A DNA stretch of 64,000 nt from an uncultured Eubacterium sp. (GTDB taxonomy: Bacteria; Bacillota; Clostridia; Lachnospirales; Lachnospiraceae), in contig CAJUAU010000011.1 in the NCBI GenBank assembly GCA_910584645.1, positions 1-64,000 of the forward strand. The letters run 5' to 3'. Positions 49,689-59,507 of the stretch are shown one piece after another. The notes under the pieces were generated by a model. The model saw only the letters and a list, made by a program, of their open reading frames with translations, made no database searches and was not told the origin of the DNA. Both the position numbers and the translations under genes were made by a program. Within the stretch, counting starts at the first letter, position 1, and the number at the start of each line of letters is the position of its first letter.

Positions 49689-50420
49689 TTACTCTTTCTC
49701 CTCCCCTCCAAAATATTGGATAAATGCTTCATTTACACTTTTGTAACGGCTCCTGCTGATAGGAATCTGCTCACCATTGTCCAGTTCACACTGTGTTCTT
49801 CCCACTTTTGAAATCTTTCTGATATTTACAAGTATCCCCCGGCTGCAGAGGACAAATCCCTTCTCCTCAAATTCCCGCTGGATCTTCCCAAACCCGGCTT
49901 TCCACATCAAAGGCTCGGTTCCATGCAGGATCTCCACATAATGCCCCTGTGCCATAACATGCCATATCTCATCATAGGGGATTCTCAACAATTCTCCTGC
50001 CTGTTTTAATATAAAATATTCTTTCTTCTTTGGAACTTTCTGATTCAACATCTCTTCCAGCACAGAAAACAGCTCTTCTTCCTTCACCGGTTTCAGAAGA
50101 TAGCGAAATGCCCCTACTTCATATCCCTCCAGCGCATACTCCTTACATCCGGTAAGAAATATGATAACGGATTCCTGATCCCCTTCCCGGATCTTTCTGG
50201 CAAGCTCCATGCCACTCATCTCTCCCATCTGGATATCCAGCAGATAAAGTTTATACGGCAGATCCGCATCAAAAGAATATAACAGCTGCTCCGCACTGAT
50301 ATAGCAGTCCACCAGGCTGGTCTGTCCCTTTTCCCCCGCCCAGCGTTCTACAAGCGTCTCCATATAATCCAGCTGCGTCTGATCATCCTCACAGATGGCA
50401 ATTCTCAGATTATCATTCAT
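49689..50420 (-). CDS. LytTR-family response regulator
   Basis: About 243 residues; start at MNDNLRIAICEDD after aaaggat, since the longer frame runs through the lysC terminator. Receiver domain with the acidic pocket CEDD and the phospho-acceptor in LLDIQMGEMSG, then a LytTR DNA-binding domain (FILKQAGELLRIPYDEI, GHYVEILHG, FVLCSRGILVN). Forms a two-component system with the kinase behind it. The regulon is not visible here. Confidence 0.9.
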   Translation of the reverse strand: MNDNLRIAICEDDQTQLDYMETLVERWAGEKGQTSLVDCYISAEQLLYSFDADLPYKLYLLDIQMGEMSGMELARKIREGDQESVIIFLTGCKEYALEGYEVGAFRYLLKPVKEEELFSVLEEMLNQKVPKKKEYFILKQAGELLRIPYDEIWHVMAQGHYVEILHGTEPLMWKAGFGKIQREFEEKGFVLCSRGILVNIRKISKVGRTQCELDNGEQIPISRSRYKSVNEAFIQYFGGEEKE

Positions 50421-50469
50421 AAATCTATCCTTTTTAAACAGCTCAAAGATATCGAGTTGGTCTGGTACT

Positions 50470-50498
50470 AAAAAGCACCAAATAAATTGGCGCTTTTT
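50470..50498 (-). terminator. lysC terminator
   Basis: Minus strand aaaaagcgcc aatttattt ggtgcttttt: 10 bp stem that pairs fully only as minus-strand RNA (G-U), with U-run. It ends the hom-ApgM-lysC transcript. Confidence 0.75.
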
Positions 50499-50564
50499 AA
50501 TAAACATATATCAATGATGCCGGGGGCAAAAGGTATATGTCCCCACAGCAAATGTACGGATTTC

Positions 50565-51773
50565 TTAGAAATCAAACTCTTTGTGTACCGCATTCATCGC
50601 TTTATTGGTATCTTCTTCGTCGATCAATACTGTGACGCGGATCTCCGATGTTGAGATCTGCTGAATGTTGACATTGGCATCATAGAGCGCCTCAAACATC
50701 TGGGCAGCAACACCGGGGTTGGTCTGCATTCCCGCACCTACAATGGATACTTTAGATACATTTTTGTTTACCTTCACATCCTGGCACTTGAGACTGCCGC
50801 TGCGGTGTCTCTCAACGGTCTCCACCGCCACATCTGCCATGTCCTCCGTCACGGTAAAACTGATGTCTTTTGTATTATCGCGCCCGATAGACTGCAGGAT
50901 CATATCTACATTTACATTGTGGTTGGCAAGGTGGCGGAACAGCTTAAATGCCACTCCTGGCTGGTCCTCCAGACCAACAACTGCTATTCTGGCTACATTT
51001 TTATCACTTGCCACACCGCTGATAAGCATTTTCTCCATTTTTACTTCCTCCTTCACTATAGTACCTTCTGTTGTATTCAGACTTGAACGAACTACCAGCT
51101 GTACACCATACTTTTTCGCCATTTCCACAGAACGGTTGTGAAGAACCCCTGCCCCAAAGCTGGCGAGCTCAAGCATTTCATCATAGGTGATCTGGTCAAG
51201 TTTCTTAGCTCCCTCTACAATGCGCGGATCTGCGGTGTAGACGCCATCCACATCCGTATAGATCTCACAGGCATCCGCATGCAGCGTCGCCGCCAGAGCC
51301 ACTGCTGTCGTATCAGAACCGCCGCGTCCCAGTGTCGTATAGTCGTCATATTTGCTGATACCCTGAAATCCTGTCACAATTACGATCTTCCTCTGTTCCA
51401 GTTCATGACGGATACGCTCCTTATCGATCTTGATCAGCTTCGCATTTCCCGCTACAGATGTGGTGTGCATCGCCACCTGGAAAGCATTCAGGGAGATGGA
51501 CGGCACACCCAGGGAGTGCATTGCCATCGCCATAAGCGCCACCGAGGTCTGTTCACCCGTGGTCAGCAGCATATCCAGCTCACGCTTCGGCGCGTTGGGA
51601 TTGATATCATTTGCCATATCCAGCAGCACATCCGTCTGCTTTCCCATAGCAGAAAGGACTACAACTACGTCATGCCCTTTTTTATAATCCTCAATACAAC
51701 GGTTCGCCACATTGAAAATCCTCTCTTTGTCAGCTACCGAAGTACCACCAAATTTCTTTACGATCAACATGTT
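50565..51773 (-). CDS. lysC: Aspartate kinase
   Basis: Phosphorylates aspartate, first step to lysine, threonine and methionine. About 402 residues; start at MLIVKKFGGTSV after ggagga. Catalytic KFGGTSVAD, FQGISKYDDYTTLGRGGSDTT (quoted in part: TTLGRGGSDT), and two C-terminal ACT domains (VVGLEDQPGVAFKLF; SIVGAGMQTNPGVAAQMF) for feedback control. Operon partner of hom and the ApgM-like gene. Confidence 0.96.
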   Translation of the reverse strand, partial: NMLIVKKFGGTSVADKERIFNVANRCIEDYKKGHDVVVVLSAMGKQTDVLLDMANDINPNAPKRELDMLLTTGEQTSVALMAMAMHSLGVPSISLNAFQVAMHTTSVAGNAKLIKIDKERIRHELEQRKIVIVTGFQGISKYDDYTTLGRGGSDTTAVALAATLHADACEIYTDVDGVYTADPRIVEGAKKLDQITYDEMLELASFGAGVLHNRSVEMAKKYGVQLVVRSSLNTTEGTIVKEEVKMEKMLISGVASDKNVARIAVVGLEDQPGVAFKLFRHLANHNVNVDMILQSIGRDNTKDISFTVTEDMADVAVETVERHRSGSLKCQDVKVNKNVSKVSIVGAGMQTNPGVAAQMFEALYDANVNIQQISTSEIRVTVLIDEEDTNKAMNAVHKEFDF

Positions 51774-51787
51774 CTTTTCTCCTCCTG

Positions 51788-52999
51788 TCATTCTGAAACA
51801 GATCCTAATAATTCATTCATAAGCTGATACCCGTTTTCCTGGTAATTTCCACTCTCTTCAGCCTCTTTCTCATTATAACTCCATGTGTGCCCCTCTTCTG
51901 CGGTACTGTCATACAGCAGATATGGAACTGGATCGCTGGAATGGGTGCGGATACAGATCGGGGTTGGATGATCCGGCATGACCAGCATCCGGAAATCTTC
52001 TCCCAGCTCCTTCATTCTGTTGTACACGGGGCCAATAATTCTTTGATCCAGATATTCTATGGCCCTGACCTTTTTCTCCACACTGCCCTGGTGTCCCATC
52101 TCATCAGGAGCTTCCACATGGATGTAGACAAAATCACTGCCATTCTCAGTCACTGCCTTTACCGCAGCCTCTGCTTTTCCTTCGTAATTGGTCTCCAGGG
52201 TTCCATCCGCCCCTTCTACCTCTATATTATTCATACCGGCGCCCACTGCGATTCCTTTTAAAAGGTCCACCGCTGAGATCATAGCGCCCTTTTTCCCAAA
52301 TTTCTCTTCAAAATCATCTAGTTCCGGCTTTGTACCTGCTCCCCAGAACCAGATAGAATTTGCCTTGTTCAACCCCTTCTTGGCTCTCTCCACATTCAAG
52401 GGATGCTGGTTCAATATATCATAACTCTTTTTCATCATCCCGCGGAGTTTGTCATCTGCCGGAAGATATTCTCCAATCTTTTTTCCGAGAATATCATGAG
52501 GCGGGGTGAGCTCGGATACCTGTCCATGTTTCCAGATCGTACAGTGGCGATAGCTGGTTCCCGTATAAAACTGGTAGACATCGTCCTCTATCTCCGATCT
52601 GAGAGCCTCTAAGAGCACATTTGCATCTTCTGTGGAAATCTCACCGCTGCTGTGGTCGAGAATCGTCTTCTCCTCATACGGAAGATCATCTTCCGAAAGC
52701 GTCACAATATTACAGCGGATGGCAATATCCCCCTCTTTCATATCTACACCGATGCTCAGCGCCTCCAGCGGAGAACGTCCGGTATAATACTGCCTGGGAT
52801 CATATCCTAAAACAGCAAGATTGGCTGTGTCACTCCCCGGCTTCATTCCGTCAGGGATGGTTTTTGCCAGTCCGATCTTTGCTTTCTTTGAGATCCTATC
52901 CATATTGGGTGTATCAGCATATTCCAACGGCGTCCTGCCATCCAGCTCTTCTAAAGGCTGGTCTGCCATTCCGTCACCCAGAACAACAATGTATTTCAT
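51788..52999 (-). CDS. ApgM-like alkaline-phosphatase-fold enzyme, proposed homoserine kinase
   Basis: 403 residues of the cofactor-independent phosphoglycerate mutase (archaeal ApgM) family: VVLGDGMADQPLEEL, KPGSDTANLAVLGYD (metal/nucleophile region), VHVEAPDEMGHQG-type (IHVEAPDEMGHQG) and VMPDHPTPI. It lies between hom and lysC, with no thrB elsewhere in the window. A bacterial subfamily of these proteins (TIGR02535) has been proposed to act as homoserine kinase on just this evidence. Whether it is a mutase or a kinase remains unproven. Confidence 0.8.
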   Translation of the reverse strand: MKYIVVLGDGMADQPLEELDGRTPLEYADTPNMDRISKKAKIGLAKTIPDGMKPGSDTANLAVLGYDPRQYYTGRSPLEALSIGVDMKEGDIAIRCNIVTLSEDDLPYEEKTILDHSSGEISTEDANVLLEALRSEIEDDVYQFYTGTSYRHCTIWKHGQVSELTPPHDILGKKIGEYLPADDKLRGMMKKSYDILNQHPLNVERAKKGLNKANSIWFWGAGTKPELDDFEEKFGKKGAMISAVDLLKGIAVGAGMNNIEVEGADGTLETNYEGKAEAAVKAVTENGSDFVYIHVEAPDEMGHQGSVEKKVRAIEYLDQRIIGPVYNRMKELGEDFRMLVMPDHPTPICIRTHSSDPVPYLLYDSTAEEGHTWSYNEKEAEESGNYQENGYQLMNELLGSVSE

Positions 53000-53052
53000 T
53001 GTCTTTCCGTCCTTTCTTCTATCAGTCTTAAACCCAAATCTATTATTTCACC

Positions 53053-54255
53053 TTATGCAGACACCCGAATACGTGTGATGAGCGTGGTGAAGTTCTCTGC
53101 CTTTGCTGCAAAGTCCTTTTCCTTCAGAGGTGCAGTAATAAATCCACATTCTCCCGCGATTCCGGCGTCGATCATCTGGACCCCGCCAAATACTTCTGAT
53201 ACCTTCTCTTTCTCAGATTCCCCTACCCGGACAAAAAACCGGTTTTCCATCTCATCCACTGGCGTGATCTCAAGCTTTTGTGCACTCCAGGTAATGGAAA
53301 CATTTTCTCCCTGGTGTTTCACCGCCGCCACCACATCTGCCACCACAGCACTTGCGGTAGGAAGCTTGCCGGCTCCGGCGCCATAAAACATCACATCTCC
53401 CAGCATATTTCCTGTGACAGATATGCCGTTGAATACGTCATTTACACTGTAAAGCGGATGGGTGCTGTCCACCATCTGCGGCGCCACCATCGCATACACC
53501 CGATCTCCCACTTTTTTACTTGTACCAAAGATTTTGATCGCCGAATTTATCTTCTTTGCATATTTAAAATCTTCTGCAGTAATCTTCGTGATGCCTTCGG
53601 TATAAATGTCCTCATAATCCACCTGTTTTCCATAGGCAAGAGAGGTGAGGATCGCAATCTTGCGGCAGGCATCGTAGCCTTCCACATCTGCCGTGGGATC
53701 TTTTTCCGCATACCCTAGTTCCTGTGCCTTTTTCAATACCTCGGCAAAGTCAGCGCCCTCATCTGCCATCTTCGTCAGGATAAAGTTTGTCGTACCATTC
53801 AGGATTCCATTGATCTCCTGAATCTCATCGGCAGTAATGCACTGGTTGAGGGGACGGATGATCGGAATTCCCCCTCCCACACTCGCCTCGAAGAAAAAGT
53901 TTACATTCTTGTCTTTGGCGATCTGAATCAATTCAGCTCCGTGGGCCGCTACCAGTTCTTTGTTGGAAGAGCAGACGCTTTTTCCTTTCAACAGGGCAGT
54001 TTTTACAAAATCATAGGCAGGTTTTGTACCGCCCATGGTCTCAACGATAACGCCTATTTCTTCATCTTCTGCGATCACATTATAATCATGAACAAGAATT
54101 TCCTGCACCGGATCCCCTGGGAAATCCCTAAGATCCAGGACATATTTTACTTCAACCTCTTCTCCCGCACGTGCCGCGATACTTTCTGCATTGGTATGGA
54201 CAACCTCCACAACTCCGGAACCAATGGTTCCGTAACCTAATACTGCGATTTTCAT
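53053..54255 (-). CDS. hom: Homoserine dehydrogenase
   Basis: NAD(P)-dependent reduction of aspartate semialdehyde to homoserine. 400 residues: VLGYGTIGSGVVE (Rossmann), SSNKELVA, NGILNGTTNFIL, DPTADVEGYDA (catalytic Lys/Asp region), and a C-terminal ACT domain. First of hom-ApgM-lysC, an aspartate-family operon. Confidence 0.96.
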   Translation of the reverse strand: MKIAVLGYGTIGSGVVEVVHTNAESIAARAGEEVEVKYVLDLRDFPGDPVQEILVHDYNVIAEDEEIGVIVETMGGTKPAYDFVKTALLKGKSVCSSNKELVAAHGAELIQIAKDKNVNFFFEASVGGGIPIIRPLNQCITADEIQEINGILNGTTNFILTKMADEGADFAEVLKKAQELGYAEKDPTADVEGYDACRKIAILTSLAYGKQVDYEDIYTEGITKITAEDFKYAKKINSAIKIFGTSKKVGDRVYAMVAPQMVDSTHPLYSVNDVFNGISVTGNMLGDVMFYGAGAGKLPTASAVVADVVAAVKHQGENVSITWSAQKLEITPVDEMENRFFVRVGESEKEKVSEVFGGVQMIDAGIAGECGFITAPLKEKDFAAKAENFTTLITRIRVSA

Positions 54256-54306
54256 TGTCTCCTCTTCCTTTCTATATGTAAATATCCCAGTAAAGCGCAG
54301 GCAGGA

Positions 54307-54777
54307 TTACTCCTGCTTCTCTTCCTGAGACAGATCCAGCTCATTGATCCGATCGAAATCCTCTTCTGATATCAGTGCATCGGGATTTATCACTACGATC
54401 AGCTGATTATCTCTTCTGGCGATAAAATCAATATAATCGGTCCCCTCCGTCTGCGCCTCTTTCGGGAAGGTCTGAATATTATCTCCTTCTGCCTGAAACA
54501 CCTTATCCACGCTGTCCACCATACAGGCAATGCCTCTCTTACTTGTCCGGAGAAGCAATATCTTGGTATCCTTCGTCATCCCGGCAGCGGGAAGATTTAA
54601 CTTTGCCCGGATATCAAAGACCGGATACACCTCATCCCGTACCACGATGGTTCCCAGAATACAGTCTGGTGCTTCCGACAAAGGCTGGATCTCCTGATAA
54701 CTTTCCAGACTCTGCATTCCGCTGATCTCAATCCCATATTCTCTGCCACTGATAAAAAATGTAACAATTTCCTTCAT
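54307..54777 (-). CDS. cheW: CheW-like chemotaxis coupling protein
   Basis: 156 residues; start MKEIVTFFISGREYGIEI after ggagggg. CheW fold with VVRDEVYPVFDIRAKLNLP and VDSVDKV. Normally links chemoreceptors to CheA, but no other chemotaxis or motility gene is nearby; it sits between prfB and hom, so it is an orphan here. Confidence 0.88.
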   Translation of the reverse strand: MKEIVTFFISGREYGIEISGMQSLESYQEIQPLSEAPDCILGTIVVRDEVYPVFDIRAKLNLPAAGMTKDTKILLLRTSKRGIACMVDSVDKVFQAEGDNIQTFPKEAQTEGTDYIDFIARRDNQLIVVINPDALISEEDFDRINELDLSQEEKQE

Positions 54778-54849
54778 AAGCCCCTCCATTCCGGGCAGCA
54801 TTTTCCTGTCTCTGCCTCTTATCCTCTACCTCAGTAATTTCCTATAATT

Positions 54850-55953
54850 TCAACTATTGATCCATTTTAAATACCCATTAATAAACACATCCAGATCGCC
54901 ATCCAGGACAGCTCCGACATTGCCGGACTCCACATTGGTCCTGTGGTCTTTTACCATAGTATAGGGCTGCATTACATAAGAACGGATCTGGTTTCCCCAG
55001 CCGATTTCCTTCTGTTCTCCGCGGATGTCGGACTCTTTTTCCAGATTCTCCTGCTGTTTCAGCAGATACAGCTTTGCCTTCAGCATCTGCATCGCCTTGT
55101 CTTTATTCATATGCTGGGAGCGCTCGTTCTGACACTGCACCACGATCCCTGTGGGGAAATGGGTGATACGGATCGCCGAGGAGGTCTTATTGATGTGCTG
55201 GCCTCCGGCGCCGCTGGAACGGTACGTATCGATACGGATATCATCATCTGCGATCTCAATATCCAGGTCCTGCTCAATATCCGGCATTACATCACAGGAA
55301 ACAAAAGACGTCTGACGTTTACCCGCCGCATTAAAGGGAGAAATACGCACCAGACGATGTACACCGTGTTCACTTTTCAGATATCCATAGGCATTGGTTC
55401 CGTTGATCTGCAGGGTAACGGACTTAAGCCCCGCCTCGTCGCCATCCAGAAAATCCAGCATCTCTACCGAATATCCTTTTTTTTCTGCCCATCTCTGATA
55501 CATCCGGCACAGCATGCTGGCCCAGTCACAGCTCTCGGTTCCCCCGGCTCCCGCGTGCAGGGTAAGGATAGCATTACTCTCGTCATATTCGCCTTTCAGC
55601 ATCGTGGTGATGCGAAGATCATCGAAATCTTTCACAAACTCTTCCAGTTCCTCCTTGATCTCCGCCGCCAGTTCATCATCCTCTTCCTCATATGCCATCT
55701 CGATCAGCGTCATGATATCTTCATACTTTCCGCTGAGACCGTCGGCACGGCTAACGATATCTTTAAGTTCCTTTACCTCTTTCATGGACTCGCTCGCCTT
55801 CTCTGCGTCCTCCCAGAAATCCGGAGCCTCCATATTTTTCTCCAGCTCCTCGATACGAAACTGCTTCTCGCCAAGATTCAGGGAGTCCCTGACCTCAGCG
55901 AGAGGCTTTTCATAGGAGGAGAGTTCGACTTTATAATTATCTAACTCGACCAT
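54850..55953 (-). CDS. prfB: Peptide chain release factor 2
   Basis: Releases peptides at UGA and UAA. 367 residues with SSGAGGQHINKTSSAIR (GGQ catalytic loop) and the tripeptide-type recognition region upstream. Most bacteria need a +1 programmed frameshift near codon 25; here the gene is in one frame throughout, with AAT where the in-frame UGA usually lies (DSLNLGE). 22 bp behind secA. Confidence 0.96.
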   Translation of the reverse strand: MVELDNYKVELSSYEKPLAEVRDSLNLGEKQFRIEELEKNMEAPDFWEDAEKASESMKEVKELKDIVSRADGLSGKYEDIMTLIEMAYEEEDDELAAEIKEELEEFVKDFDDLRITTMLKGEYDESNAILTLHAGAGGTESCDWASMLCRMYQRWAEKKGYSVEMLDFLDGDEAGLKSVTLQINGTNAYGYLKSEHGVHRLVRISPFNAAGKRQTSFVSCDVMPDIEQDLDIEIADDDIRIDTYRSSGAGGQHINKTSSAIRITHFPTGIVVQCQNERSQHMNKDKAMQMLKAKLYLLKQQENLEKESDIRGEQKEIGWGNQIRSYVMQPYTMVKDHRTNVESGNVGAVLDGDLDVFINGYLKWINS

Positions 55954-55974
55954 TTTTCAACCCTCTGATTCACC

Positions 55975-58536
55975 TTATCTGCCACAGCAGTATTTATATT
56001 TCTTTCCGGACCCGCAGGGACACGGAGCATTACGGCTGATCTTTTCTGATTTCCTTGTGACCGGCGCATTGGCAGAATCATCCTTGTTGGTTCCTGTCTC
56101 CTTTGCTACCTGTTCACGTTCTACCTTCTGCTCAATACGGACATGCATCAATGCCTTTACTGTCTCCTCCCGGATGGACTCTGTCATCTCCGCAAACATA
56201 TCATAACTCTGGAAACGGTACTCTGTCACCGGATCTCTCTGTCCATATGCCTGCAGTCCGATCCCCTGACGCAGCTGATCCATATCATCAATATGGTTCA
56301 TCCAGTGCTGGTCTGTGACCTTCAGAAGAATGACACGCTCGATCTCCCGGATCTGCTCTGCCTCCGGGAACTCTGCTTCCTTCATCTCATAGAGATGGAG
56401 GGCTTCTTCTTTTAATTTCTGGATCAGTTCATTTTTATTGATGCTCTTATCCCTCTCTGGATCAAAGGTGATCGGCTCAAAGGGAATGATGGGCAGCAGG
56501 TTCATATTCAGCTCATCCAGATCCCATTCCTCTGGAATCTGATCGTCCCCGATGGTTCTGCCCACATACTTTTCTATCACTTCATCCATCATACCGTAAA
56601 TGGTATCACGCATGCTTTCTCCATCCAGAACTTTTCGTCTCTCAGCATAGATGAGCTCCCTCTGCTGGTTGTTGATGATATCATACTCCAGCAGGTTTTT
56701 ACGGATTCCATAGTTGTTGCCCTCGATCTTCATCTGGGCGCGCTCAATGGCTTTGTTCAGCATCCGGTGCTGGATCTGTTCACCTTCCGGCATCCCGAGG
56801 GAATTAAATATATTCATCAGGTTCTGGGAACCAAACAGACGCATCAGGTCATCCTCAAGGGAAATATAAAACTTGGATTCACCGGGATCTCCCTGACGTC
56901 CGGAACGTCCCCGCAGCTGGTTATCGATACGTCTGGACTCATGCCGCTCCGTACCAATGATCCTCAGTCCTCCCAGTTCCTGGACTCCTTCTCCCAGCTT
57001 GATATCCGTACCACGGCCCGCCATATTGGTGGCGATGGTCACAGCTCCGGCGATACCTGCGTCTGCAACAATCTCTGCCTCCATCTCATGGTATTTGGCG
57101 TTCAGTACTTTATGCTTAATGCCCCGTCTCCGAAGCAGATCACTGAGCTCCTCCGATGCCTCAATGGTGATCGTACCCACTAACACCGGCTGTTTTCTCT
57201 CATAGCAGTCCGCAATATCTTCTACGATAGCATTCAATTTTTCTTTTTTCGTCTTATACACGGAATCGTTGTGATCAATACGCGCCACCGGTTTATTGGT
57301 GGGAACTTCCACAACATCCATGCCATAGATCTCGCGGAACTCTTTTTCTTCGGTAAGGGCGGTACCGGTCATACCACATTTTTTCGCGTATTTATTGAAG
57401 AAATTCTGGAAGGTGATCGTCGCCAGCGTCTTGCTCTCACGCTTAACCTTCACATGTTCCTTCGCCTCAATGGCCTGATGGAGTCCGTCGGAATAACGGC
57501 GTCCCGGCATGATACGTCCCGTAAATTCATCGACGATCAGCACCTCGTCATCCTTTACCACATAATCTTTGTCTAAAAACATTAGATTGTGAGCCCGCAG
57601 GGCAAGGTTGATACAGTGCTGGATCTCCAGATGCTCCGGATCTGCCAGATTCTCGATATGGAAAAAGCGCTCCACCTTTGCCACACCCTGGGCGGTAAGG
57701 TTCACCGTCTTTTCCTTTTCATCCACAACGAAATCACCAGTCTCATTGTCATCTTCTTTCATGATGATATCCATCTTAGACAATTCTTTTGCAGTACCAC
57801 GCTTAAGCTGCTTTGCCAGGTTATCACATGCCTCATAGATCTTGGTGGATTTCCCACTGCTTCCAGAGATGATCAGCGGTGTTCTCGCCTCGTCGATAAG
57901 TACCGAGTCCACCTCGTCCACGATGGCATAGTGAAGCTCTCTCTGTACCAGCTGCTCTTTATAAATAACCATGTTATCACGGAGATAGTCAAATCCAAGC
58001 TCGTTATTCGTAGCGTAGGTAATATCACAGTTATAGGCTTCTCTTCTCTCATCATTGTCCATGCTGTTCAGGATACAGCCCACTGTCAGCCCAAGAAACT
58101 CATGGATCTGCCCCATCCACTCCGCATCACGCTTCGCCAGATAGTCATTGACTGTAACGATATGCACACCCTTGCCCTCTAAAGCATTCAGATACGCTGG
58201 AAGCGTGGACACCAGCGTCTTACCTTCACCGGTACGCATCTCTGTGATACGTCCCTGATGCAGGATCACACCGCCGATCAGCTGCACGCGGTAATGGCGC
58301 ATTCCGATGGTCCTCTTGGATGCTTCTCTGACAACCGCATATGCCTCCGGCAGAATGTCATCCAGTGATTCCCCTTCTGACAACCGGTTCTTGAATTCTC
58401 TTGTTTTATCTTTTAACTGCTCGTCTGATAATTTCTCATAATCAGGCTCCAGTTTTTCAATCTTGTCCACGATAGGAAGCACTCTCTTTACTTCCCTTTC
58501 ACTGTGGGTTCCAACTACCTTACTTAATAATCCCAT
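55975..58536 (-). CDS. secA: Preprotein translocase ATPase SecA
   Basis: Motor of the Sec export channel. About 853 residues; start at MGLLSKVVGTHS, because the longer frame would overlap the promoter. Q and Walker motifs: MRTGEGKTLVSTLP, DEVDSVLIDEARTPLIISG (in part: VDEVDSVLIDEARTPL), TIATNMAGRGTDIKLGEG, LRGRSGRQGDPGES. Ends with the zinc-binding CPCGSGKKYKYCC tail that contacts SecB or ribosomes. Confidence 0.98.
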   Translation of the reverse strand: MGLLSKVVGTHSEREVKRVLPIVDKIEKLEPDYEKLSDEQLKDKTREFKNRLSEGESLDDILPEAYAVVREASKRTIGMRHYRVQLIGGVILHQGRITEMRTGEGKTLVSTLPAYLNALEGKGVHIVTVNDYLAKRDAEWMGQIHEFLGLTVGCILNSMDNDERREAYNCDITYATNNELGFDYLRDNMVIYKEQLVQRELHYAIVDEVDSVLIDEARTPLIISGSSGKSTKIYEACDNLAKQLKRGTAKELSKMDIIMKEDDNETGDFVVDEKEKTVNLTAQGVAKVERFFHIENLADPEHLEIQHCINLALRAHNLMFLDKDYVVKDDEVLIVDEFTGRIMPGRRYSDGLHQAIEAKEHVKVKRESKTLATITFQNFFNKYAKKCGMTGTALTEEKEFREIYGMDVVEVPTNKPVARIDHNDSVYKTKKEKLNAIVEDIADCYERKQPVLVGTITIEASEELSDLLRRRGIKHKVLNAKYHEMEAEIVADAGIAGAVTIATNMAGRGTDIKLGEGVQELGGLRIIGTERHESRRIDNQLRGRSGRQGDPGESKFYISLEDDLMRLFGSQNLMNIFNSLGMPEGEQIQHRMLNKAIERAQMKIEGNNYGIRKNLLEYDIINNQQRELIYAERRKVLDGESMRDTIYGMMDEVIEKYVGRTIGDDQIPEEWDLDELNMNLLPIIPFEPITFDPERDKSINKNELIQKLKEEALHLYEMKEAEFPEAEQIREIERVILLKVTDQHWMNHIDDMDQLRQGIGLQAYGQRDPVTEYRFQSYDMFAEMTESIREETVKALMHVRIEQKVEREQVAKETGTNKDDSANAPVTRKSEKISRNAPCPCGSGKKYKYCCGR

Positions 58537-58576
58537 ACGTTCACTCTCCATAATAATCAAAGTTTTATCCCAGATT

Positions 58577-58605
58577 ATTTTATCACTAGATGTTCTGTCT
58601 TTCAA
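58577..58605 (-). promoter_or_regulatory. Promoter of secA operon
   Basis: Minus strand TTGAAA, 17 bp, TAAAAT, 40 bp ahead of the start codon. It probably serves secA-prfB and may reach further. Confidence 0.7.
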
Positions 58606-58642
58606 TGATTTTTTTGATTTTAGATTGTTTTTTACAAACCGT

Positions 58643-59413
58643 TCATAATCTTTTAACTTCTTTTACATCGCTGAAAAACCATGCGTGAATATTAATCTCC
58701 ACCACCGGACTTCCGCAGTATTCGCATACTTTGGCGCCAAGAGAAGAAAGCGGCGCCCCACAGTTGGGGCAGTTGATGCCCAGCGCCTGGGCCCTCTGGT
58801 CTTCCACTAATTCCCTGTCCTGTATGTAGATCAGATCCGTATTGTATTTGGTCTGATACTTTGTGTCTTTTGCCCCTGCTAACAGTTTCCCCTCGCGGTC
58901 CGTCACATAATGAAAACATTCCAACGCCGACTGGAATGTAATGATACAGCGTCCCTCACTTTTCCGGTACTGGCTGATCTCGGTCCGGTGGATATGAATC
59001 TGTTCAAAATGCTCCCTCTGCCCGGCTTCTTCCAGCATCGCGATATGGGCTGCCAGTTCTTCTTTTAACTCTGTGCTGCCATCCTTTGGCATCTCCTTCC
59101 CAGCAGAACCGATCGCCCTCAGATAGTCCACTAATATATTATCCGCCCTCTCTTTCATTTCATCGTACTCAAAATCCGGAAAATCCTGGACGATCTTTGG
59201 CAGAAGAAGTTTCGTCATGGCAGAAACCGATTTTGGTGTTGATGCCATCTCCTCACGCATCATCTCCGCCCCCTGCCTGAGATCACTGGTCCCAAAAAGT
59301 TCTCTCGATACCTGCTGTGCCTTTCTTTTTAATGAAGCAACTCCGATATATACCGCAATAATTATGATCAGGATCAATACCAAAACAATGATCAAGCCTG
59401 TGTAATTCCCCAT
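58643..59413 (-). CDS. Membrane-anchored zinc-ribbon protein, TIM44-like
   Basis: 256 residues. One N-terminal membrane helix (LIIVLVLILIIIIAVYIG), a helical region, then a TIM44-like domain (FEQIHIHRTEISQYRKSEGR, IITFQSALECFHYV) and a C-terminal zinc ribbon (INCPNCGAPLSSLGAKVCEYCGSP). Function unknown; such proteins occur with SPFH proteins in Firmicutes. The SPFH gene lies directly upstream in the same direction. Confidence 0.75.
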   Translation of the reverse strand: MGNYTGLIIVLVLILIIIIAVYIGVASLKRKAQQVSRELFGTSDLRQGAEMMREEMASTPKSVSAMTKLLLPKIVQDFPDFEYDEMKERADNILVDYLRAIGSAGKEMPKDGSTELKEELAAHIAMLEEAGQREHFEQIHIHRTEISQYRKSEGRCIITFQSALECFHYVTDREGKLLAGAKDTKYQTKYNTDLIYIQDRELVEDQRAQALGINCPNCGAPLSSLGAKVCEYCGSPVVEINIHAWFFSDVKEVKRL

Positions 59414-59435
59414 ATTTCCTCCTTAGATCAATTCA

Positions 59436-59471
59436 ATGGCGCCAATTACAAATAACAATAATCGGCGCCAT
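59436..59471. terminator. Inverted repeat between SPFH gene and zinc-ribbon gene
   Basis: atggcgccaatta / taatcggcgccat, 13 bp with one mismatch, no strong U-run. A processing or partial-termination site is likely. Confidence 0.5.
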
Positions 59472-59507
59472 CAAACAAATTCATTCTATCTACATTCCTA
59501 TTCTTTT

